Positions 39,946 through 53,046 of a stretch of 64,000 bases of DNA are shown piece by piece. Position 1 is the stretch's first letter. Each line of letters starts with the position of its first letter. Source of the DNA: Myoxocephalus aenaeus (taxonomy: Eukaryota > Chordata > Actinopteri > Perciformes > Cottidae); the NCBI GenBank assembly GCA_038501785.1, contig JBAMJR010000073.1, positions 4,489,001 through 4,553,000 on the forward strand, written 5' to 3'. Made by a program: the position numbers and the translations under genes. Below the pieces are notes generated by a model. That model was given only the letters and a program-made list of their open reading frames with translations. It did no database searches and had not been told where the DNA came from.

Positions 39946-40919
39946 TGCACAGACATGCACAAGCATTTAATGCCGTGTGTACTTCCTGTCCACTAAGTCT
40001 CTAATGTATAATGTGCTGGTAGGGAAGTCTAAATGATTCATGATTGCCTCTGTAGTGTGTCTGCCAAGGCTGCAGCTAAAACTAGTGTAATTCTCTCTTA
40101 TTGCTGTCATTTCATGAATATTGCTTGACTCATAAATAAATCCAGTTATGTCCATCTACCACCAATACGTCATGTTTTTATCCCTCCAATTGCCTAGACA
40201 ATTGTTTACTTATCTACATAATAAAAGTAAGGATCTAAAACATTTTCATAAACCCTTACTGGCCCCTACTGCCAACTTATGTGCTGCAATTTATTGCTCA
40301 AGCTATACGCAGTCCATGAAAGCTTTTTACGTTCACTGATCATTCTTGGACAAAATCTTAGTGTACGGGAAGTATTTTACATTTCCAACAGACGCAGCAA
40401 ATGAGGCACAGTTAATGTAAGCAGGCTGACCTGTACTCCTTTTGACGAGTATCCTGGACTTCATGTGTAAATTGATGGCGTGCCTCTTTGAGACGGTGTT
40501 GCAGCACTGGACTCTTTGTTGACTGATAAATAATTTCTGAAGATGCAGTGCATTTAAGCACCAAAGGTACCAGAGATAACACAGAGATGCAAACACCACT
40601 TCCTGTTCATATCTATTAAACCGTGTAGCTAAACTGGGCAGGTACTGTCAAAGCCATCATCTACTCTAATCACGCAGTTGATAGTCTGTATTACGGAAAA
40701 GTGTTGGCGTGTTATCGTGCTGCTATGTGCCCTTAGGCCCTCTGGAATATGATTACCTGTCTGTAGTGTTGCACTGTCAGCACAATCTTGGAAGCAAACC
40801 GAGCGGAACCTCATTTAGATTTTTTTTTTATCTTGACATTATGTGCTTGGACAGCTGTTCAGCTGAATGTGAATACTTCTCTCTGTGATATTATGCAGCA
40901 TTATCGATATGTATATAAG

Positions 40920-40925
40920 TGTGTG

Positions 40926-40960
<35 letters not shown>
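40920..40960. repeat. (GT)n microsatellite
   Basis: About 20 GT units with one GCGT interruption. Confidence 0.9.
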
Positions 40961-43689
40961 TCTGTCTCTCTGAGCTTTCTGTGTTTGGTCAAATTTCAAT
41001 AATTTCCTTTTTTTCAAGGTAATCTTGTTCACTCTAGTTCTTAATTACATTGTTCATAACAACCTCTCACTCCCTATACTCTCATCAACGCCTATAAATT
41101 GTCTCACTTGCACACATCTCTAGATAACACTTTGGATAACACCCATCCTTAACATACATCAAACTACTGAGAGAGGAGAGAGGGATGTTTGTGAACATAT
41201 TCTCATGAACACTAATATAGCCGTCAGATTTATGTTTTCGCTTCAAATTTCCATTGAAAGCTATTTAGAGGCCTAGCTGTAGCCTGCACTATATGTAAGT
41301 GATACAACGTTTTTTAAATGTATGTTGTTTGTGATGTTATTTATATCATCTCAGTTTGGCTCGTCTGCTGACAGCACAGGGTTGAAAAAAAAGTTAGTCT
41401 GGAGCCTCACTGTCAATTTAATTGCAAAATCAGCACATATTGAAATCGGCAGGTCTGACTTATTATTTAAAAATGTTTTAAATAATAATCAGCGATACAC
41501 ATTTCAGTCAGTGCATCTCTAGCCAACACTGTTTTAAAATTAACTCAAGCATGTCTTGTCTTTGGTGTATCCGTACTACAATCGAAACAACATTTTGTTT
41601 ATTAAGCCAATACCAATATATCTGCAATAAGATCCTCAGATAATCAGTTGAAGTTATGTGTTTAAAGGGTGATTTAATATGAATTTAGGTACCGCCGGAT
41701 CAAATGTAAATTGTGTAGTTTTATTAAAATGTTATTAAAAACTTGGGACCTCTCCACAGTTCCAGTTCAGCACTAGAGTGTTCAGGCATAGCCTTCTCTT
41801 TGAGCTAAGATCATGAAAAGGTTTAAGTTTATCAGAGGTTTTGATAGATGAAGCACATTTGCCTTAAGTGTCTAAAACTGATTAGCTATTCATTGCGCTT
41901 CGCCTTCGCCCCTGTTTAGGCTTCAAACACCAGCATGCATTTTACTAATGCAAAACAGTGACAGACAGTCTCACGGTGCAGCTGTGGCAAAAACTAAAAC
42001 ATCTTTCAAGTCATAGTTTGAGCCGATGCTGACGGCTTTAAGTTTAGTAGCTCATAATCACTTAAATATTGTTCTTTTTATGTCCCTCTTTTTAAATGTT
42101 ATGACCTGAGAGATGCACAAAAAATGATTGAAGTCACAGTTTAATCAATTCAGTTGGTCTACCATGGACATTGACAACTAAGAAAATATGCTCAAATTGA
42201 GCATCAGACTACAAACAGTAAACATGAATACTTTAAATCTGGTAGTAATATGCATTTCATTCTCTCCTTCCCCACACGTAGTCATCTATCTCTTTCAAAC
42301 TCTCATTGACTCCAACAAGGCCATCTGTAGGCACTTAACAGTTGGCAGCAAATCTCCTTCGTCTGAAAGGTAAATCTTTTACTAATGTGACTTTTCCTTC
42401 ACGTCCCAAGCTCTAATGTCTGTTCCCTCAATGGCCCTTTGAGATGACATTTATTTAGAATAATCAAGAGGAATTAGAGGGAGTTAAATTGTAGTCTAAT
42501 GGGAAGCAGGGAACACACTGCTTTTTAAATATGATCTACAGCCAGTGCAGCCTCTGTATAAAGATTGGGAACTTGAAAGCCACCTTCCAATTTCACATTC
42601 ACAGTAGTCAAAATTAAATAAAAGTAAAATCAGCACAAAAAGTGAGTTCACTATCTTCATTTCAGTCTCTCTGTAAATACCTTATTTGTTCGTAAAGTGT
42701 AAAGCCATCATTGATATAGTTACATTATTAGCTGCTTTAGTGTTGTCTAATGCTTGTTCCTAATGTCAGATTTAATACATAACATTAAACTATTACGAGC
42801 ATAATTTGCCAAACCTTATCTTTGCTGTACTCATTTTTCCTCCTTCCTGTGGGATTTCAGCGCTGTCCTGCAGTATTAAATTACATGTCGATAGGTAGCA
42901 GCAGAGGAAGGAGGAAATTGACATTGAGCTTTCAGAAACCATCCGCAGAGCAAATCTGTTTGGTGACAGTATTGGATGAATTTGAAGGCTTCACAGTCAG
43001 ACAAGAGCCATATCACCTAAACTGTGCAAAGTGTGCACATGTATGCACAAAACAGGCCAACAATTACCATAAAGTAATGGCAGACTGACAGACTGATGGA
43101 GTGGGATGGGCCAGCAGGTGGTGGGAAGACAGACATCACAAACTCTAAGGGAGGGAAGGGCAATCAAAGTTTGACTTTCAAACTGTGAGAAGGACAGAGA
43201 CACAAGGAGATGAAAGTTGTTCACAACCTTAAACACACAGATTGGTTCAATATTACACATATCAGGCTTATCAGTAGATACTAATAAGCAATAGCTTATT
43301 ATTTCAAATAACCTTGATTTACTTGCCTTAATAATGCATGATTTATTATATTTTTTTTAGTCTTCCCACTTTAAATTGTGGTGTATCGGTCTCCTGCCTG
43401 GTTTGGAGTTGTCCACAAAATGACGTTCCCATACAACTAAACTGCCTTCTCGGTTACATATATACAAAACATATTTTCTCCCGGATTGTGGGAACAGTTT
43501 TACACATGTGGTTGTAGTTGTAAATTGAAACAAAACAAACAAAACTACTTGATTTAAATTTAGGCATCACAACTACTTGGTTCGTTCCTTCAGACATTTT
43601 CAGGTTTCATTTTGTGTGCTGCATAATATTGACTGTAGGACTTGCCTTCAAACCTCGACTGTTTGACGACTTTGCATGAAAGAATTTGA

Positions 43690-43858
43690 TGCAGTAATCT
43701 GTTGAAAATTACTTTTTTTATTACTGTTTTACTGTTTATTTATATTACTTGTTTTTTATTTTACTATGTGTCTCTTGTGTGCACTGCTGCTGTAATCCTG
43801 CAATTTCCCCACTGCGGGACTAATAAAGGATTATCTTATCTTATCTTATCTTATCTTA
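43690..43858 (+). mobile_element. LINE 3' end with (ATCTT)n tail
   Basis: TTTCCCCACTGCGGGACTAA and TAAAGG followed by repeated TTATC pentamers match the usual 3' end of a teleost non-LTR retrotransposon. It is 5'-truncated. Confidence 0.6.
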
Positions 43859-44693
43859 AAATACCACCTGGGTGAATTTATAATAGGCTAAGATTAATTC
43901 AAGGGCGGTTGTCTTTGGCAGAATAGTACATTTTTACAACAGTTATACCTCATCATCATATGAGCGCATTGTTAAAGGGGATTGATTATCTATTGTTACG
44001 TGTCTCTACAATACACTGAAAAATATGTTTGATTTATCCATGAAAATACTGTAAGTATACCAAAAAACAAAAAGTCTCAGTCATTTTATTTGAATGTCCG
44101 TGGAGATGTTTCTCACCTCTCTCCTTCTCTTTGCCTTTTCCGGCCATGTTTTCTTCTTCTGCTCTGACACACGATATGAGTAAATACATTACTGGACAAT
44201 CAAATGATTCCTGATGTGATTACACTTCTTGGAAGAATGAGTTAGGCAGACCGAAAAGAGCCTGGGAGAGAAAAGGAAAAATAACTCTTTTTCTCTCTCA
44301 TCTTATTTCACTCCCTTCTTCCTAAACTCCTTTCTTCTCCCCTTTGTTCCCTCACCCTGAACAACTTTGTAGCTCAGAAGTGGGGATGGGTTGTCATATT
44401 AGTATTTCTGTGATGAATGTATTTCTGTTGTTGAACTCCACTCATTCAAGTTGAATATTCTAAAAACAAAACAAAAACCTTTTGTTATTTTGTCTCAGCA
44501 GGCTACCGCTGCCTATGTGCTATTTTAACTTAGCATTTAAATAGTGTATTATCATATTATCAAATGTCATATTTTGTAATGAGCTGTATTTTTTTAATAA
44601 AATTATTTGTATTTTCACAAATTGACATGACTGAATAAGTAGTGAATTTCTTAGTATTGAATGTGTATAAGCTCCATGCCATTATAGGTTAGC

Positions 44694-44775
44694 TCAGGGG
44701 TCAGCAACCTTTCCTATCCAAAGAGCCATTTTGCCCTTTTTTCCACCCCCAAAAATGTCTGGGGCCGCAAAAGCT
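44694..44775 (+). mobile_element. hAT-type terminal fragment
   Basis: CAGGGGTCAGCAACCTTTCC begins like the CAGGGGTCGGCAACC terminus of a widespread vertebrate hAT family. AGAGCCATTTT and GGGGCCGCAAAAGC follow, as in those elements. No matching opposite end was found nearby. Confidence 0.5.
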
Positions 44776-44998
44776 ATTTGATATCACAGCTTACAAAGTT
44801 CATTTATAGTCATATTATTATTACAAAAAATATAGTTTATTGTATTTACTTAATTATAGAGCAAGAAGAAAGTGGTTATTGACATTGTATCACTATTTTA
44901 CCTGTTATAACTATCAAACTCAAAAATAGTCATGCGTCGGCCTACATTGAGGTCAATTAAAATCACAACTATGCGGAGGATGAGTCCTATCTATATTT

Positions 44999-45062
44999 GT
45001 GGCTCATGTGGTAGAGTGTTTGTCCTTGAATCGCAAGGTAGCAGGTTCGATACATGTCCTCC
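44999..45062 (+). mobile_element. tRNA-derived SINE head
   Basis: GGCTCATGTGGTAGAGTG resembles a Pol III A box and GCAGGTTCGATAC a B box, about 35 bases apart, as in a tRNA gene. The sequence is too degenerate, and does not fold well enough by eye, to be a functional tRNA. Confidence 0.4.
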
Positions 45063-45182
45063 TCACGTGAGGTTTTCATTTTAAAACGCATATCTTTTGC
45101 TATGTTTACACTGAGCGTCCACACTACGCCAGACTTTTAGAGCACCATTAAAAACAAGTTTGAGGGAAATGAAGACGCTGGA

Positions 45183-45450
45183 GACATCTTAACGCTGATT
45201 GGCCAAGACTTGACACGTCAAAGATCTTCTATTTTTGAGAAGATCACGACCTCAGCGTTTCTCGTGTCTCACTCCAATTTCAGAAACGCTGGCGGCCAGT
45301 TGCTCTGCTCCGCTCTTTTTTTTCTTTCTCCGTGACTTATTGACTGGCGTAATAATCGCGCGACACAACGAATCAATAATGAAATTCGTTGCCAACACTT
45401 TTGATAATCGATTTTTATCGATTTTATCGATTCGTTGTTGCAACCCTATT
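45183..45450 (-). mobile_element. hAT-like element end related to the 51899-53046 element
   Basis: Blocks ACGCTGATTGGCC, GACACGTCA, AAAGATCTTCTATT and TCAGAAACGCTGGCG recur in reverse complement inside the element at 51899-53046 (52020-52125). The right edge reads GTTGCAACCCTA, the inverse of an AGGGTTGCAAC terminus, preceded by AT-rich ATCGATT repeats. Confidence 0.5.
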
Positions 45451-47397
45451 GACATTTTAATCAGGAGAGACTTCATTCGAATTTAACAATAATTCATTAC
45501 ACATGCATACAAATGTAATAGTGCAAAGTCTTTGCGATTGGACGCCATCCTGAAGAAGGATAATCGAGTGGCAGTGATGCTGAGGTCAGATAAGGCAGAC
45601 TCCCCCGGAGTCCAGACACTGGTGGTGGAGGTGATAAATGGAGTTGCTGCAATCCGATGATGAATGAGGAGCCTGACTGTGATGCTGACAGGAGGTGACT
45701 GAGGTCGAGGAGGGTCGCATCCGATTGTGCTGAAATGACAACTGACAGCACCAGAGAGGAGAACATTATTTATGTTTGACAGCAACAATGTGATTGGCTT
45801 TTGGAAACTGCAGAATCTGGTTGGTTAATTTAAAGATAACGCCCACAATCAGCTCATGGAGTAATCACAGGTAGAGAGAGACTGAGAGATTATGAATGAA
45901 AAGGAGTGTAAAGAGAGTCTTACTGACTGAATCGCTTTAGCTTCGTATCTTCATGTTTTACTTTAGGGTTATTTTTGGGAATTTGTTTAGCTTTTTTCCA
46001 GACATATCAAAGTAAAGAGAGGCACGAATATCAGAATGCAGAGAGGTCCAGCCCACATTTCTAACCCAGTAGTACATATCTTGACTACTAAGACACCACT
46101 ATGCTTATTACAAACACACATCTTGCAAAGTCAATTAAACCTTTTTTGTGAAATTTTGGTACTACCCTCAATTATCATGTTTGTCTGCTAACGTATAAGG
46201 ACTGAATCTAAAGACTGTTATTTGTATTCCTCATCCTCAAGCCTCTCGCTTTCCCTTATCCCTTAAAGTAGCTTTATATAACATTTTGAACATTAATATA
46301 GCAGCAAACAACTATTATCTTTGTAACAATACAATGGAGTAATGCAATGTTGCATGATTTTAGTGCATGTTAGTGCATTTGAGCGTGCCCCACTGGCTAG
46401 TACACTGCCGCTGCTCTGCACAGCTGTCATATGGCGGTTACAGCTGATAATGCCGTCCCGAATGACAGCGTCGGCGTGGAGGTGTAGCACTTGTGATCAG
46501 GCTGGGAATTGTTTTACAATTATTCAGAAGTAATCCTGTAGGATGGAGGATGAGCTGCACTTCTCACCTTCTAGTGTCATTACTTGTAAGAATGATATGT
46601 AGTTTGGATGTAGCATGTGTGTGTCTATATGCGTGTGACTTTGAACATCTCTGCTCTTTTTAAAATGGGTGGTTGGAATTGAGAAAGGATAAAAATGAGA
46701 AATATGTGTCTGTTTGTGTGTGAAAGTGGATGTCACTCTCAGTCCACTTCACAAGACACATTTCAATATGATGAAACATGAAGGAGCTTGTAGAGAAATC
46801 CCTCTGTGGACACATTTGTAGTCCGTGACTGTTTTGTAATTCTAGTTAATTCAGTAAATCACACCTCAAATGTCTTCTTGCACAACTTGAACGGCATCTT
46901 AATCTATATATTATTTGGTCCAAATATGAATGTCAGTATTTAACTATACTATTTGAGGATGCTATTAAGAATGCCTCACATATCACATTGTCTTCCTACT
47001 CAAACTATATGTGATGTAGTTACCAAAGTCTCTTTCTGGCAGTAAGCACAAGAAGCTAGAACAATGTTCCAGTAGAAATTCTGCTTTAATGCTCTACCTC
47101 TTACTCTCTGAATTGATTGTATTGACTGTGTCAATCCAGCTTCTAGCTAAAGTGATTAAGTGTCTGAACAAACAACACTCCACAAAGCTTTGAACTACAG
47201 TATTACTCAAAAAAAGAAGACAAAACTAACACTTTCTTGCCTTCTATGCATCTTTCTTCAGACTGCATGAAATTAACAGCTCCTATTTTTCTCCTCATCC
47301 TCAAAGCCTTCTCAGACAGAATTACTGGAATCGACAAATTGTCTTTTACACTTTTACATCGGGACCATGTTTGGAAAAGAGCAGATTCCATCTCCTT

Positions 47398-47407
47398 TAT
47401 ATATATA

Positions 47408-47485
<78 letters not shown>

Positions 47486-47486
47486 T
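47398..47486. repeat. (TA)n followed by poly(T)
   Basis: About 34 TA units run into about 20 T residues. Confidence 0.9.
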
Positions 47487-47639
47487 AAATTAAATAATTA
47501 TATTTTACACAAGAAAGACAATCACAACATAACCAATACACTTAAAACACTTTTCCAGATGTGATCAATCAAACATGTACTACAGAGCTTGTAGAACTTC
47601 TTTACTCGCATGGTTTACTCGCTCGAGTATATGTGGTTT

Positions 47640-48110
47640 ATTCGCTTCATTCGTGCCGGAAAGGCTGTGGCTTATCTCCGTAAAAACAGTTACCATTTCC
47701 GCCATCCACCATGGAAATAACCACTATTTCTGCTTTATACTTGTTGTGAAAATCCCACAAACGTCGGAACACCAAACGCCATCATGTCTGGGTTCATAAT
47801 ATTATCTGTAGCCGCACGCACACAGCACGGTAGATTTCACTGACTCTTTCAGGAACTGCGTCTGAATGACGGCCGCTTCCAGCGCTACTTCAGGCTGACC
47901 AGTAGCCAGTTTGATTCAACAACGGCAGGCCGGCAGTGATGATGGGTGGAGCATCTCAACGCTGATTGTCTTTCGCAACACAACGTCTTTCCATTTTTCC
48001 GCCAGAGTTGAAAAATGTCAACTCGCGCGAATGAGGCACATTTTTCGCGTGGCGGCATTCGTGCCATTCCCGTTATTCACGCCGCCCGTCATTTGCAACG
48101 CTTTTGTTGT
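47640..48110 (-). mobile_element. Possible DNA-transposon remnant
   Basis: Unusually CpG-rich for this intron, with TCGCGCGAATGAGGCACATT and TTTTTCGCGTGGCGGCATTC. These resemble the front part of Harbinger-type elements I recall from fish. A 60-codon minus-strand ORF (48067-47885) has no recognisable domain. Confidence 0.3.
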
Positions 48111-49628
48111 GAACGCTGCATTAGTGTATGGCAACAGCCAACATAGTTTACAGCTAATATTGCACATGTATTCTTCTATCCACATAAATAGGGTTTATGA
48201 GGATACATGTTATTTAGCGGTTGGATTCTGTCTCAACCTCTCTTTGTTGACAAAGTAAACACAGCCTGGCCTTCCTGTGAAGTCTGTCCTGCCTGTTCAC
48301 CCATATGCACGCTTATACACAGGAAAAGAGAGATAGAGAGACTCTCTCCTCTATTAATGTCAGTCACCTCTCACCCTTCACATAGTCAGTCAGTCAGTGA
48401 GGAAAACAGATCTCAGTCAGATATACAGCTGCTAGAAAAAAAAATATTTCTCTTGGCAGGTTGTGTCGGAGTAAGAAATCCTGTTACCGTTCTGTCTTTA
48501 CGGCCTTCGCCATCCTGGCTGTGACGACACAGCCTAACTCTAAAAATGGGCAAAGAGGTGGATTGTTGGTGGAGCTGAGGCATAATATAATTTAAACTGG
48601 AGATTTGAATAGATAAACGGGATATTAGCTAAACATCACTTTTTCCCTTTTACAATCATCTACAACCGAGTTTCGCAAGAATCACAAATGTGTCAGAATG
48701 AATATCTCTCTCCTTTGCACATTGACATGTTAATGCAGCGTTTCTCAATTCCTTCCGCTCTAATACTTGTCTCATTTACCTCCCTAAGTCTATCTGTCCA
48801 CATTTCTTCTCCTATTAATAATTTGGAGTAGAAAAGCTGCTCTGACACGTAACTAGGGTTTGGAGGAACCTCAAGGTAGTTTTATGCCTTTACTTTTTTT
48901 AGTATATTCTGAACCCCGTCAGAAGGTCTTCAACTTCTTTAAGAAAGGCAATCAATACATTCAATTAAATTATTTTTAAAAACTTATTTCCTCTTAAAAG
49001 GCATGGACGTCACTGAAATAGAGAATAGAGAGGGACTGGCTTGTATAGTTTCCTGGAATAGTCAGTCAGGACGCCACATTTGCAACCTTTCACTGTCGCA
49101 ACTCAGGAGATATAACTTTCTGTTGTCTTAAAAAAAATGTTTTGCACCTTTTCTTGTGCTGAAATCTAATTTTGAAGTTACTTCAGTTGTATTTCTTGCC
49201 TAGGACATTCTGGTACTCTTTCCTACTCTGAGCCGACGAGATGCTTCAACAGAATGTGAGAAAGAAAACGTGCTCTTGAGGTTTCAATCAACAGTCCCCG
49301 ATACCCATGAATGAGAACCTTGGCTGGACTTAAGTGGTATTATATACTTTAGACAGAAGTGTCCCTGGATGCCCTGGAGGACAATCTGACAATCTATCAA
49401 CATTACCTTACGGCACCTCCTCACCACTCCTCTCTTTTCATCTGTCTTGACCACTTTATCTATGGTGGTTATACTGTCGCCATCAAATTACTGGTGTCAT
49501 TCTGGCAGTCACACCTGACACAAATGGTTAATTAAATAGAAAACTCAACATCAAACAATCAGTGGAGAAATTCTGGATCTTATTATGTATAATTCCCAAT
49601 TTAAGTGAACAGAACATAAAGTCATAAA

Positions 49629-49634
<6 letters not shown>

Positions 49635-49664
<30 letters not shown>

Positions 49665-49688
49665 GAGAACGAGAGAACGAGAGAACAG
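49635..49688. repeat. (GA)n plus (GAGAGAAC)n
   Basis: A GA run passes into about four copies of an octamer GAGAGAAC. Confidence 0.9.
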
Positions 49689-50055
49689 AGGATGTTGTGG
49701 TTCATGGTTGCCATTTTGACCCCTGAGCCACAGGGACATCCCATTTATTCAGTGATATCAACAACTTTTTAATTTGCATACCTTCACGCTGTCTCTTAAA
49801 AACATAATGAGCTAATCCTCAGTGCTGCTACACTGACACCAAATAATAGAAGGGGATGAATGTTTATTTGAAGTTTGAAACCAAAATCTCATTATTCCTC
49901 CAAAAATAGGCCTGCATGATCCAAAACTAATAATGTCTATCTGATTTCAAGAAAACATCTATCCAGTACTTTTGAGCTCCAGGGTATATTTTCCAATGAT
50001 ATTTTTTCCCAGATTCCATACACCCTAAAAAATGTGACCAATGGTAACTTAATAA

Positions 50056-50463
50056 AATTATGGCAACAAAGTGACAATTAATATAATTAATAAAAATTAT
50101 TGAATAGATTAATTAAATCTAAACATTATTCAAATGTGTTGGATTTAGTAATAGAGCGCCAAATTATGAGTTATATAGACCAAAGATATTTAGTAAATAC
50201 AAATCAATTTTACAAGGAAAATGATTTATGTTTACTAAGAATATCATCAAAAGTAATTTACATTTATTGAATATTTGGGTGAAATTGATTTATATTTACT
50301 GAATATTTGGGTAAAATTGATTTACATTTACTGAATATTTGGGTGAAATTGAGTCATATGTATTAATTATCTGGGTGAAATTGAGTTGGATTTACTGAAT
50401 GACATTACATATATTACATTCAATCTATTCAATAATATTATTTGTCACTTTGTTGCCATAATT
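50056..50463. mobile_element. Inverted-repeat element with an internal minisatellite
   Basis: The left arm (50056-50110) and right arm (50422-50463) are inverted copies sharing ATGGCAACAAAGTGACAA and the following AT-rich stretch to GAATAGATT. Between them, 50265-50400 carries about four degenerate tandem units of 35-40 bases built on ATTTACTGAATATTTGGGTG. It is most simply a non-autonomous DNA transposon; outer limits and target duplication were not resolved. Confidence 0.55.
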
Positions 50464-51898
50464 TGTCTATGTCTAATTCACAATGCCATCTTGGTGTCAC
50501 AGTAAACTTAAGTTAAGCCAACAGATCATCATACATACAAAGTACTGCAGGTAAACATTTATTTGTGCAAATTTGTTACATTTATTTAAAATTCTTCATG
50601 TGCAAATTCCTCAATAAAAACACACAATTTGCAATCCTAGTGTACACAGTTGAAACACTATACACAAACAGCTGCTTGTGCCATGGCAGTGATACCATGG
50701 CAGTCTCCTTAAATGAGGATGGTTTATATATTGAACAACCACCTGCAGCACTAAAACTCAGTTGAAGAGGCAAACTACACTTCTCACTGGGATCCTTAAA
50801 AAAATAATAAACTCAAGCATTGAACGAGTTGAACTTAACCACAGATGAGAGTTCGAACAGTGACATAACAATGTTTTTGCAAGGGTCCATTCTATTAAGT
50901 AAGCAGTTTGTTCTTGAGGCTGTTTACTTTCGGTGACAGCTTTGCACAGTCCAGCTCCAGAAGGAGTTTCTGGATACCTGGAATGTGTATCGGAGCTCCT
51001 TGGGATAGGTAAGGTTGACTGCATACACCAACCCAACCAGCAGCAAGCCCTCGGAATGTTATCCAGAGCAGTCAGAACTTGTATTCCTTCTTAAACGATA
51101 CCGACATCGTCTGGACCCTCCGCCGTATAGATTTTCATCTTTTGCATGGCAATGTCCTGTGTCATCAGCATCCTGAAATAGCAAGAAGATTGTGTATTAA
51201 TGATTGTACAGCCAAAAGATAAGTTCCTAATTGAACATCTACCAAATTGCTTCCAACCCTTTGGACAATAAAACCTGTAGCTGTAATAACTGTTGCACAT
51301 AATGCACGTAATGAAATTTCAGAGATGTTTTGCAAAAGGGTTTCGTTAAAAAGCGTACAATCAGTTCACCAACAAATCAAAACATTTCAAGGACGAGAGA
51401 TAATGATCTGAACTGAGTCACATTTATAATATCTGTACATTAAAAAAAAAATCCCAATACATATAAGGTAGAAGAGATGAGAAAGAGATCACTTTCTTAA
51501 TAATTGAACATGTACTTCAACTTACATCATACTCAGTGATCAGTGATCAGTGGATTCCCTAAAGTACGCCATCAAACACCGAATGACGGCATCTCTGGTG
51601 ATGTGGATGCTTGGGTTGCTTGGAGCCTAAAATGAAAAAAATAAACATTATGAGTAAAGATCATCCACTGATCTAAAACTAGTTGACTTGTATTACTGTT
51701 AAAAACCCAAGTCCAGCACAATGAAACACTTCCTGTCATTAATTCGATAGAACCAGCTGTGACTCCAGGAAGTCAATCACATAAACTCCCACAAAACTTG
51801 CTTTTTTTATGATCAAGACATACCATGTTAGTCAGTGAGCTCTGTGTGGTGATCTTGTAGGCATATTTTGTTAGGACAGAGCCAGACTAGCTGTTATT

Positions 51899-53046
51899 CA
51901 GTGTTCCCTCTAAGCTGTGCGCGTGCGCGGCCGCGCAGGCCAGTCGAAGTGGCCGCGCAATAGATTTTTCAGACCGCGCACATTTTTCAGACCGCACAAA
52001 CGATTTTTTTTCAGGGGTTAAAAATCTTTTTTGCGCCAGTGTTTCTGAGATAGGAGTGAGCCATCTCCGCAATAGAAGATCTTTGATGTGACGTGTCGAG
52101 TCTTCTCGGCCAATCAGCGTCCTGTTTCTCGACATGCGCTCTCTGTATCTCTGCTAGCGCTCTGCCTCCGTTAGCACCCCCCACCCCCGCTGTCCTCCTC
52201 CGGGCGCCAGGAGTGAAGCTCGCCTGGAGCGCCACATGAGCTAGGGCCGGCGCTGTTTAGGCTACTCTTGGCGGGCCCTGCTCAAGCAGTTATAGGCTAC
52301 CATGGCGAAAAAGGCAGAGCAGGTGCCCCAGAAAAAGGTCTGCCTAACGTTCAAACATGAGTGGCTAGATGAAATAGTCCAAACTGACACAGGTAGGATG
52401 AAACTTTCAGACATATTTAAATATGAAGAAAGGAGTGGCGTGATCTGCAAATTCTGCTCGGAGGCAAAAGACAGATAGGCCTATCTCCCTCAATGACATT
52501 CAAATTACATGTTTTGTAGCCTAGTTTGTTGCAAACCATTCCAGTTATTAAATTGTTTATATAGGCTACCTTTAGGAAAAATGACACCATGTCAATTTAA
52601 TCGGCCTATAATTATTGTTAAGCACTGCATTAGCATTTTTCTTTCAATGAAGTTCCACTTAAATGTTGTACCTGCTGAGAAATGACTAAACACCTTTGAT
52701 ACTTTTATTTTTTATATATATTATTATCAGTCATAACCAGTGAACCAGTCATAACCTCCCCTTATTGAAGTTCAACAAAGATCCTTTAAGTTCAACTAAA
52801 CTGACTGGTAAAACACCATCATTAAAATGTTCCCAAAGTCCAGCCATTATAAAGGATATTGAATAAATATCAACCTTGTATACATATTGATGTATTTGCT
52901 GTCATCTCTTTGAATCCCCTATGGCTAACGCAGGCTTGTGGTTATTTTCGGCAGGTCGCGTGGTTGCGAATTGCTCACAGTGCTGAAATGTGCGCTCAGA
53001 AAAAAAAAAATTTACTCAGTGCTGAAAAAAATTAGAGGGAACATTG
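51899..53046 (+). mobile_element. hAT-type DNA transposon with intact ends and 8-bp TSD
   Basis: The termini are CAGTGTTCCCTCTAA at left and TTAGAGGGAACATTG at right (imperfect inverted repeats, 14 of 15 bases). Both sides carry the 8-bp direct repeat CTGTTATT (51891-51898 and 53047-53054), the hallmark of hAT insertion. The 1148-bp element is too short for a full transposase. It sits in an intron of the pseudogene described above, between the exons at 53565-53419 and 51626-51526. Confidence 0.9.
52302..52478 (+). CDS. Remnant hAT transposase N-terminus
   Basis: A 58-codon ORF with MAKKAEQVPQKK, then FKHEWLDEIV and a CKFCSEA motif giving the first Cys pair of a TTF/BED-type zinc finger, followed by a stop. 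This resembles the N-terminus of hAT transposases and their ZNF862-like relatives, whose catalytic domain is missing here. Not expected to be functional. Confidence 0.5.
   Translation: MAKKAEQVPQKKVCLTFKHEWLDEIVQTDTGRMKLSDIFKYEERSGVICKFCSEAKDR

Noticed and set aside
42188..43088. Possible further clstn2 exons around ORFs at 42188-42373 and 42822-43088
   Set aside because: Translations show none of the conserved calsyntenin exon 2 sequence (HKPWIETSYHG) and lack matching splice phases.
44999..45062. A genuine tRNA gene
   Set aside because: A and B boxes are visible, but the intervening stems are degenerate and no clear anticodon arm is seen; a SINE remnant is more likely.
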